DNA of 64,000 nucleotides from Pictodentalium vernedei (Eukaryota; Mollusca; Scaphopoda; Dentaliida; Dentaliidae): the NCBI GenBank assembly GCA_031216915.1, contig CM062297.1, forward strand, positions 530,618,971 through 530,682,970, given 5' to 3'. The notes below the pieces were generated by a model. The model had not been told where the DNA came from. It did not search any database and worked only from the letters and a program-made list of their open reading frames with translations. The position numbers and the translations under genes are program-made. Positions 56,578 through 64,000 of the stretch are shown here, in pieces (the stretch's first letter is position 1; every line of letters starts with the position of its first letter).

Positions 56578-56928
56578 ATGAAAGTGTCAATGACACTGTA
56601 GCTTAACTTGACTGTGTGTTGTGTTTGATGAAAAGGATAATGTTCAATGTTTATGAAAGGATTATGAAATAAGACAAGAATTGTAATAATTGAGAATATG
56701 TTAATTTATGTTCCTTGTATGCTATGTTTTCAATAAAAATAATTTGAGTTGTAGACTGTACTAAAGAATTGAGGAGTGGGTTAATGTGGCCCTCACAGTT
56801 AATGTATGTCAACCAAAGTTACCAAGTTACAGTCAAATTATTCCAAAACAAGTCATCCTATCAAGTTACAATGAAATCCTTTCATGAATGCGGCCTGTAG
56901 ACTGTGCTGAAGGTGTTCAGGCTTCTGG
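56578..56928 (+). repeat. Type 5 head and first core units, cut by the duplication junction
   Basis: ATGAAAGTGTCAATGACACTG with AGCTTAACTTGAC starts a type 5 element that stops at the duplication boundary 'cttctggcctg'. The intact counterpart continues at 60822. Confidence 0.8.
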
Positions 56929-57002
56929 CCTGATATGGCTTTATAGGCTGCCACAATTTATCCACGCCGATTGGTTGATCCCAAGAGATCACATAAATGT
57001 AG

Positions 57003-58197
57003 AACCTTAGTGAGCACGCTCACATACCCCACACGCCCCGATATTTCAAGCTCTAATCATTTTTTAAAAATAAACATAGATTCTAGGAATACTGCAGAAA
57101 ACAGTGTTCTGTAGTTTCAACGGTACTGAAAGAATTCAAGCAGAGAAAAAGCCCGGAAAACTATAATTTTGATGAACTTTTCAAAGTCTATGGGGCCGTA
57201 ATTTTGGTAAAAATCAGTGGAGCGGAACAAAACCCAAACTTGTTCTGTAGGCCACCATGTTAGACTAACATATCAAAAATCAGCTCAATATCTGGAAGCG
57301 TGTAGGAAAAAAGTCTGGAAAACTGTAATTTTGATGAACTTTTCAAAGTTCAAGGGCCGTAATTTCGGTAAAAATCAGTGGAGCGGAACAAAATGCAAAC
57401 TTGATCTGTAGGCCACCATGTCAGACTAACATACCAAACATCAGCTCAATATCTGGAAGCGTGTAGAAAAAAAGTCCGGAAAACTGTAATTTTAATGCAT
57501 TTTTCAGAGTCCAAGGGTCGTAATTTTGGTAAAAATCAGTGGAGCGGAACAAAACGCAAACTTGTTCTGTAGGCCACCATGTTAGACTAACATAACAAAA
57601 ATCAGCTCAATATCTGGAAGCGTGTAGGAAAAAAGTCTGGAAAACTGTAATTTTGACGAACTTTTCAAAGTTCAAGGGCCGTAATTTCGGAAAAAATCAG
57701 TGGAGCAAAACAAAATGCAAACTTGATCTGTAGGCCACCATGTTAGACTAACATACCCAAAAACAGCTCAATATCTGGAAGCGTGTAGAAAAAAAGTCCG
57801 GAAAACTGTAATTTTGATGAACTTTTCAAAGTTCAAGGGCCGTAATTTCGGTAAAAATCAGTGGAGCGGAACAAAATGCAAACTTGATCTGTAGGCCACC
57901 ATGTTAGACTAACATACCAAAAATCAGCTCAATATCTGGAAGCGTGTAGAAAAAAAGTCCGGAAAACTGTAATTTTGATGAATTTTTCAGAGTCCAAGGG
58001 CCGTAATTTCGGTAAAAATCAGAGGAGCGGAAAAAAATGCAAACTTGATCTGTAGGCCACCATGTTAGACTCACATACCAAAAATCAGCTCAATATCTGG
58101 AAGCGTGTAGAAAAAAACTCCGGAAAACAAGTAGGACTGACTGACGGACAAGTCAAAAACATTATACCCCTGCAACTTCGTTGCGTGGGGTATAATA
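57003..58197 (+). mobile_element. Type 7 pearl/HINE-like element, copy 2
   Basis: This is the duplicate of 52731-53935. Its head STIR is ATACCCCACAC (57024-57034), one change from the tail complement GCGTGGGGTAT (58183-58193), and its pre-hairpin tract is shorter. Core units match copy 1 almost base for base. Confidence 0.8.
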
Positions 58198-58229
58198 ATC
58201 AGGTTTATTGGGTTTTAACTCTTTACATG

Positions 58230-58531
58230 GGGGCGCGGTGGCTCAGTTGGTGGAGATGCAGGCTGCAAGCCGAGAGGTCTTCAGTTTGAATCACACCTGC
58301 AGCATCCATGTTATGTCCTTGGGCAAGGCACTTAATCCCTATTGCCCACATGGAAGCATGGTGGCATTGTGTACTAAGGTGTACTGCATGTTGATGGTGC
58401 ACTTGTCTTCAATCAATGCTAACCCTGCTAGTGTGGAGTTAGTATGTTGGTGACTCTGACAGTTGCTCGCTATTTCTCAGTGGTTCTCTTTGGGTATTCC
58501 ACAGCTTCCTCCACCCATTAAGAAACCCAAA

Positions 58532-58564
<33 letters not shown>
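58230..58564 (+). mobile_element. tRNA-derived SINE, duplication copy 2
   Basis: Same insertion as at 53968, carried by the tandem duplication. The target duplications are at 58217-58229 and 58565-58577. The AAAT tail is shorter and the A-box reads TGGCTCAGTTGG. Confidence 0.9.
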
Positions 58565-58566
<2 letters not shown>

Positions 58567-60821
58567 CTCTTTGCATGCTGCTGGCGGATATTCCTGCCCA
58601 AGATGGGAAATAAGTATAGAATAAGTGTAATCCGGTACATTTTAACCAAATTTTCCCCTTTTGTACTAATGCTTTTGAGAGTTAAATTTCAATGCATTTT
58701 CATCAAATCTAGTCATGGCTGCTTCAAAGCAAAAAGTCAGAAATAGGCCTTTAAGGGTTAACATAAATGTTTAGAATTATATTGCTCACTTCACAGGACT
58801 CTCACTCAGACTTTGGTTACTACTAGGCCTGTCATGATTAAATGAGAAGTTGACTAATCATCGGAAACACCCATAATCAACTACAAGTTCAAAGTCGGAG
58901 ATTATGGGTTTCATCATTCCTTTACTGATGAATTACTAATTATTACTCTCCTTCCCATCATGATCATAAGAAGTGCCAGAGGCTGTAGATAGACTATCAA
59001 AATACATTGTAATTGATATTAGAAAGAAGTATAAAGATACAACACATGACGCCAGGTGTGGCATTCCAGAAAGTATGGGAGTGCAAATAATTACCCTTCC
59101 CAGTTTGTCGAGGAGTGCAATGGTCTTCTTAAATCTCAATGCAGTATTTGCAGCTATTATTAGACTCTTGACCACTGCAGGTCCAAACCTGAGTCTAGGC
59201 TCAGGTTTGGGCCTGAGATGGTCAGGAGTCTGAATTTTCCTCAGAGGGCAGTAGGCATACAGCATGCCTTCATGCACTAAAGAATGTCCGGCCCAAGGAA
59301 CTGATAACCAAATATATTATTTTCTATATAGTTGTTTCTAGAGGTTACAGAGCACTTTACACATTTTTTGCTCCATTTTTAGCTCATTTGTTTGAGCTTG
59401 AATTTTGTCAGGTGTTAGTCCATCCCGACAAAAAGCTGCAAGCTGTGCAAGATAAAATTTATCAAGCTAACCTCTTCATAACATTTGATGGAAATTAATC
59501 ATGTAATTTTTAAGTCAACATTAACCACCTGCACACTGATGTCAAAATATCTAAATTTCATACTGCAAATATTTCCCATAATGTAACTAGAAATTGAACC
59601 AATTCAGTATTGTTTGACAGAGCTCATTGAGCTCTGTCAAACAAAACTGAATTGGTTAAATTTCAAATTGTATCATGGTAATTATGGTAGCTTGAAATTT
59701 TGTTATTTTGACATCGGACTGTTAAACATTAACTCATACAAGCCTGGGAATTTAAGTGTGAATTTAATGAACATCAAATAATACACAGGAATTAAGACCT
59801 CTCAAGAGTTCTCAGTCAAGTGAATACTTAGCTAAAAACAACTGCTCAAATTTTACAACTCTGAATGCTCACTATTTTCCAGATAGTTAGTGCCAGAGTA
59901 CCTGCCATATTGCATCATGAGTGAGTAGACTTAACTTCGGGTTTCCACAAGTTAATCCTGGAGACATTACACATTTTTGCTGAATTTTGTAGGCTCCATT
60001 CTGTGGCCTTGATGTTGTTTTTAGGCAAGTCTTGGCGACCAATATAAGACTTAACTAAAAAAAACTGGCAAGGTACTTAGAATGCAAAATATGAGTTAAA
60101 CGAGAGACTGTATACTGGAGCACCTGTTCTGTAGCAGTAAAAAATTAAAGTCAGAAGTAAAGGCCTCACATTTCCCTAAAATCCCAATAGCCTGTAAGTT
60201 TCAGTTTCTGAGCAGTGATTCCTAATCAGCTCACCCTTGGTTACCTTCAGAGGCAGCAAAAACTTGACTAGAAACAACTGTTATGGTAATCTGACTAACT
60301 GTCAGCAGGACTCTTGGACTGCAAGCTGATGCACCTGATCTGAGCCTCCAAAGTGTGTCACGGTCAGAACTGTGCCATCAAGGGTTAATTCAACAAGCCA
60401 GGGTAGTTTGCCTGTTTGTTGACTGGAGTTCAAGTTATGAACCCCGGGACTTGATTCGAAGAAACTTGAATCTGGCCTCCATAAGATTGCTGTAAACTTA
60501 ATATCAATAGATTTTGACAAGTAGATCTGAAGAAGATTTTTTAAAGATTTTATCATGTATTGGGCAAAGCTGGGAGTGCACTGGCTCAGTGGTTACTAGA
60601 GCTGGAAGGTTAACTGCAACCACGTGTTGGGATTGGTAGTGTGAGACTACCAAAAATTGCAACTGCACTCCAATAAACAGAACCGCAAAGTTGGTTTTAA
60701 AATTCCAGCACGTTCTGACAGAATAAAATGAATATCGAAGGACCATATAATTCACTTAAATGAAATATATAATTGCTGGCCACTGTCAATCATTTCTGTG
60801 CATACGTTTGACTGGAATTAA

Positions 60822-62091
60822 ATGAAAGTGTCAATGACACTGTAGCTTAACTTGACTGTGTGTTGTGTTTGATGAAAAGGATAGTGTTCAATGTTTATGA
60901 AAGGATTATGAAATAAGACAAGAATTGTAATAATTGAGAATATGTTAATTTATGTTCCTTGTATGCTATGTTTTCAATAAAAATAATTTGAGTTGTAGAC
61001 TGTACTAAAGAATTGAGGAGTGGGTTAATGTGGCCCTCACAGTTAATGTATGTCAACCAAAGTTACCAAGTTACAGTCAAATTATTCCAAAACAAGTCAT
61101 CCTATCAAGTTACAATGAAATCCTTTCATGAATGCGGCCTGTAGACTGTGCTGAAGGTGTTCAGGCTTCTGGCCTGTGTAGCCATCACGGTTGACCCATC
61201 TCAACCAAAAGGGAATGTCCTCATCTAGACATTATACTGAGTCATCCTACAAAGTTAAAATGAAATCCCTTCATAAATACAACCTGCAGTCTGTGCTAAA
61301 GGTTTTTGGGCTCGGGCAGCCATCACGGCTGAACGATCGAGACCAAAAAGAGACGTTCTCATCTAGACATTATCTGGAGTCATCCTACCAAGTAACAATG
61401 AAATTCCTTCATAAATACGACCTGTAGACAGTGCTAAATGTTTTCGGGCTCCTGTAGCCATCACATTTGACTGATCGCGACCAAAAGGGGACGTTCTCAT
61501 CTAGACATTAAATGGAGTCATACTATCATGTTACAATGAAATCCCTCCATTAATATGACCTGTAGACTGTGCTAAAGGTTTTTGGGTTTTGTGCTCGGCA
61601 GCCGTCACGGTTGACAGATCGTGACCAATGGGGAAGTTCTCATCAAGACATCATACGGAGTCATCCTACTGAATTACAATGAAATCCCTCCATATTAAAT
61701 ATGATCAGTGGACTGTGCTAAAAGTTTTGGGGTTTTGGGCTTGGGCAGCCATCACGGTTGACAGATCATGACCAAAAGGGGACGTTCTCATCTAGGTATT
61801 ATACAGAGCCATCCAACCAAGTTACAATGAAACCTCTTCATAAATACGACCTGTAGACTGTGCTAAAGGTTTTCGGGTTTTGTGCTCGAGCAGCCATCAT
61901 GGTTGACCAATCGCAACCAAAAGGGGACGTTCTCATCTACACATGACTCCAAACCTGCATATGAAATTTTGTTCATGATCGGACAAGAACTACGGGGTGT
62001 AGCCTGTGCTAAAGGAAAATGTGAACAGACTCACAGACTTCTGCACGCGTGATGGCAATAGCTTATCTTGACTTTGTCAAGTTAAGGTAAA
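60822..62091 (+). mobile_element. Type 5 pearl/HINE-like element, 143 bp core, copy 2
   Basis: The head STIR AGCTTAACTTGAC (60844-60856) faces the tail GTCAAGTTAAGGT (62076-62088, one mismatch) in the hairpin 'agcttatcttgactttgtca' + 'agttaaggt'. The core units match those at 48650-50600. The first part of this element is included in the tandem duplication. Confidence 0.8.
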
Positions 62092-62092
62092 A

Positions 62093-63866
62093 ATGAACGT
62101 GTCAATGACACTGTAGCTCAAGTTGTCAAGACATATACATGTATAGTATGTGACACAGCAATGACAAACATCTAGGTAATGACCTGATAACAAAGGTACA
62201 TATAAAGTATTGTAACGGTCTGTACATAAATACTGACCGTAGCCTGTAACAAATGTATAGGTAAAGTATTGTAAAGGTGGGTGACAGTCAGATGCTAAAC
62301 CAGAAAAGAAATCTTTGAGTCCCAGAGTGGGTCTGACTGAACCCCAAAATATTTGTTCTCATAGCACAGTGATAACAAAGGCACCCCAAAACACACTCAT
62401 TCCTGTCCCAAGGTGAAAACAAAGGTACCCAAGAAGTTTCGTAAAGATCAGTTCATAAGTACGAGCTGTATAGAAGTTGTGACAAAAAACTGATTGGATC
62501 TAATTTCGGTACAAAATGGCCACTGGCAGCCATCTTGAATTTTGGCCAGCACTCAGAAACATTCGTTCTCGTCCCAAGGTGATAACAAAGGTACCCAAGA
62601 AGTTTCGTGAAGATCGGTTGATGCCCGAGCCGCATTGACATCTGCACTTAAGTGTATAAGTAGCACTAAATAAATCAAAATTCATCTAATTTGCATAATT
62701 TCTGCACAAGAAAAAAACACGTACTGTATGTGATGTATTCCATTTTACTAAACATTCATACAAAAATTTATTCAAATCAGAACTTTCATACAGAAGTTCT
62801 GTACAAAAGACTGATTGCACTAATTTTGGTACAAAATGGCTGCTGGTGGCCATCTTGAATTTCGGACCACACCCCAAAACACCCGTTCTCATCCCACGGT
62901 GATAACAAAGTATCCAAGAAGTTTCGTAAAGATCAGTTCATAAATACAGCCTCTAGCCTGAGCCGTATAGAAGTTGTGTACAAAAAACTGATTAGACCTA
63001 ATTTCGGTACAAAATGGCCACTGGCAGCCATCCTGAATTTTGGACCGCACTCAGAAACACTCGTTCTCATCCCAAGGTGATAACAGGGGTACCCAAGAAG
63101 TTTCGTGAAGATCGCTTGATAAATACAGCCTCTAGCCCAAGCCGTATTGACATGTGTACTTACTGTGTGTAAGTAGCACTGAAAAAATCAAAGTTCATCT
63201 AATTTGCATAATTTCTGCACGAGAAAAAAACCCGTATTATATGTGATGTATCCCATGGTACTAAACATTCATACAAAAAATTATTCAAATCAGAGCTTTC
63301 ATGTGGAAGTTCTGTGCAAAAATCTGATTGCCTCTAATTTTGAACAAAATGGCTGCCAGCGGCCATCTTGAATTTCAGACCAGACCCAAAAACACTAGTT
63401 CTCATCCCACGGTGATAACAAAGGTACCCAAGAATTTTCGTAAAGATCGGTTCATAAATGCGGCCTCTAGCCCGAGCCGTATTGGCATTTGCACTGACAG
63501 TGCTGAAAGTAACACTAAATAAATCAAAAATAGTCTAATTTGCATAATTTAAGCACGAGAAAAAAACCTGTATGATATGTAATGTAGCTCATGGTACTAA
63601 ACATTCATACAAAAAAATTATTCAAATCAGAGCTTTCATATGGAAGTTTTGTACAAAAAACAGATTTCTGCATTGTCGGTACAAAATGGCGGCTGGCAGC
63701 CATCTTGAATTTTGGACCGCACCCAAAAACACTTGTTCTTGTCCCACAGTCATAACAAAGGTACCCAAGAAGTTTCGTAAAGATCGGTTCATAAATACGG
63801 CCTCTAGCCCGAGCCGTATCCAATTGTTGACGTATGGACAGACAGACAGATGGACAGACGGATGCT
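62093..63866 (+). mobile_element. Type 5 pearl/HINE-like element (P core), copy 2, tail lost
   Basis: The head ATGAACGTGTCAATGACACTG with 'agctcaagttgtcaagaca' is followed by the same P-core text as in 12853-16913. 'catcttgaat'-type landmarks lie at 62531, 62851, 63029, 63363 and 63699. A GACAGACAGACAGATGGACAGACGG tract (63837-63862, in pieces) is present but the 3' hairpin is missing. It starts immediately after the previous element's tail. At 62976-63000 it preserves the sequence into which the type 1 element at 13748 was inserted in the sister copy. Confidence 0.75.
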
Positions 63867-64000
63867 CCAACATTTCAGGTTTATGGGCTACCAAAAAAAC
63901 ATTTTCTATGTCCAAAACCTTATTTTACACAGAACCCCACCCCTCCACCCTAGAACTTATATTTAACCCCAACCCCAACCCTCCACCCAAAAACCACACC
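63867..64000. other. Short unannotated end of window
   Basis: AT-rich, then C-rich repeats ('aaccccaaccccaaccctcc'). No element end is seen before the window stops. Confidence 0.4.

Larger units (their letters stand above)
52657..61172. repeat. 4.3 kb tandem segmental duplication
   Basis: Copy 1 is 52657-56928 and copy 2 is 56929-61172. Both contain, in order, a type 7 element, a TTAA element interrupted by a SINE, a 113-codon frame, a second TTAA MITE, a single-copy-looking stretch, and the head of a type 5 element. The copies differ at scattered single bases and in the AAAT tail and a GACTGAC tract. The junction falls at CCTG, shared by both boundaries (52657, 56929, 61173). Confidence 0.9.

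Overview
This 64 kb window is animal genomic DNA with no recognisable host gene. It is almost wholly repeats inserted into repeats. Open frames are short, AT-rich and mostly fall inside repeats; there are no bacterial gene clusters and no rRNA or genuine tRNA genes. The dominant repeats are non-autonomous elements with a 5' palindrome, a core of tandem units of about 143-180 bp, a GACG/GACA microsatellite and a 3' hairpin. Together with a tRNA-derived SINE carrying a conserved central block, CR1-like and Tc1-like relics and a DIRS-type retroelement, these suggest a marine lophotrochozoan, most likely a bivalve mollusc. The core-plus-microsatellite design matches what is known of bivalve 'pearl'/HINE (Helentron-related) elements. 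The species assignment is inference.

The organising observation is that these elements can be delimited by eye from a short subterminal inverted repeat (STIR). A motif just inside the 5' palindrome is the reverse complement of the right arm of the 3' hairpin. The STIR sequence differs between families, but head and tail change together: GCTCATCTTG/CAAGATGAGC, GCTCACCTGAC/GTCAGGTGAGC, AGCTCAACTTG/CAAGTTGAGCT, AGCTTAACTTG/CAAGTTAAGCT, TATCCCTGCATTT/AAATGCAGGGATA, TGTGTACCCATA/TATGGGTACACA, ATTAGTCCCCT/AGGGGACTAAT, ATACCCCACGC/GCGTGGGGTAT, ACCTGCGTCGC/GCGACGCAGGT. I number these types 1-9 below: 1 CTCATCTTG, 2 CTCACCTGAC, 3 TATCCCTGC, 4 GTGTACCCATA, 5 CTCAACTTG or CTTAACTTG, 6 TTAGTCCCCT, 7 ATACCCCACGC, 8 ACCTGCGTCGC, 9 GCTCACCG.

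Layout. 1-7830: type 1 and type 2 elements nested in minus-strand remains of the same clan, with an AT-rich satellite inside one core. 7.9-11.7 kb: type 3 element, SINE, TTAA MITE, type 4 element. 12.4-17.1 kb: a four-deep nest, Tc1-like transposon > type 5 element > type 1 element > SINE. 17.1-19.9 kb: TTAA MITEs and hairpins. 19.96-23.4 kb: a type 5 element holding an unidentified 1.6 kb insert. 23.4-28 kb: hairpins, a CR1-like LINE 3' end split by a TTAA MITE, a SINE and two more MITEs. 28-34.2 kb: type 2 tails, a minimal element, and a type 6 element holding a 707 bp DNA transposon and a type 4 element. 34.2-36.7 kb: SINE, small satellite, minus-strand type 1 tail. 36.7-41.4 kb: a decayed DIRS-like retroelement coded on the minus strand. 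42.1-45.0 kb: a type 9 element with poly(C) expansions. 45-52.2 kb: orphan heads, a SINE, hairpins, and type 8 and type 5 elements. 52.7-61.2 kb: a recent 4.3 kb tandem duplication. 60.8-63.9 kb: two type 5 elements.

All coding relics are dead: stops and frameshifts in Tc1, catalytic substitutions and frameshifts in DIRS, and an insertion in the LINE. No Rep/helicase protein able to move the dominant elements is encoded here. Functional statements about transposition are inferences from sequence architecture.
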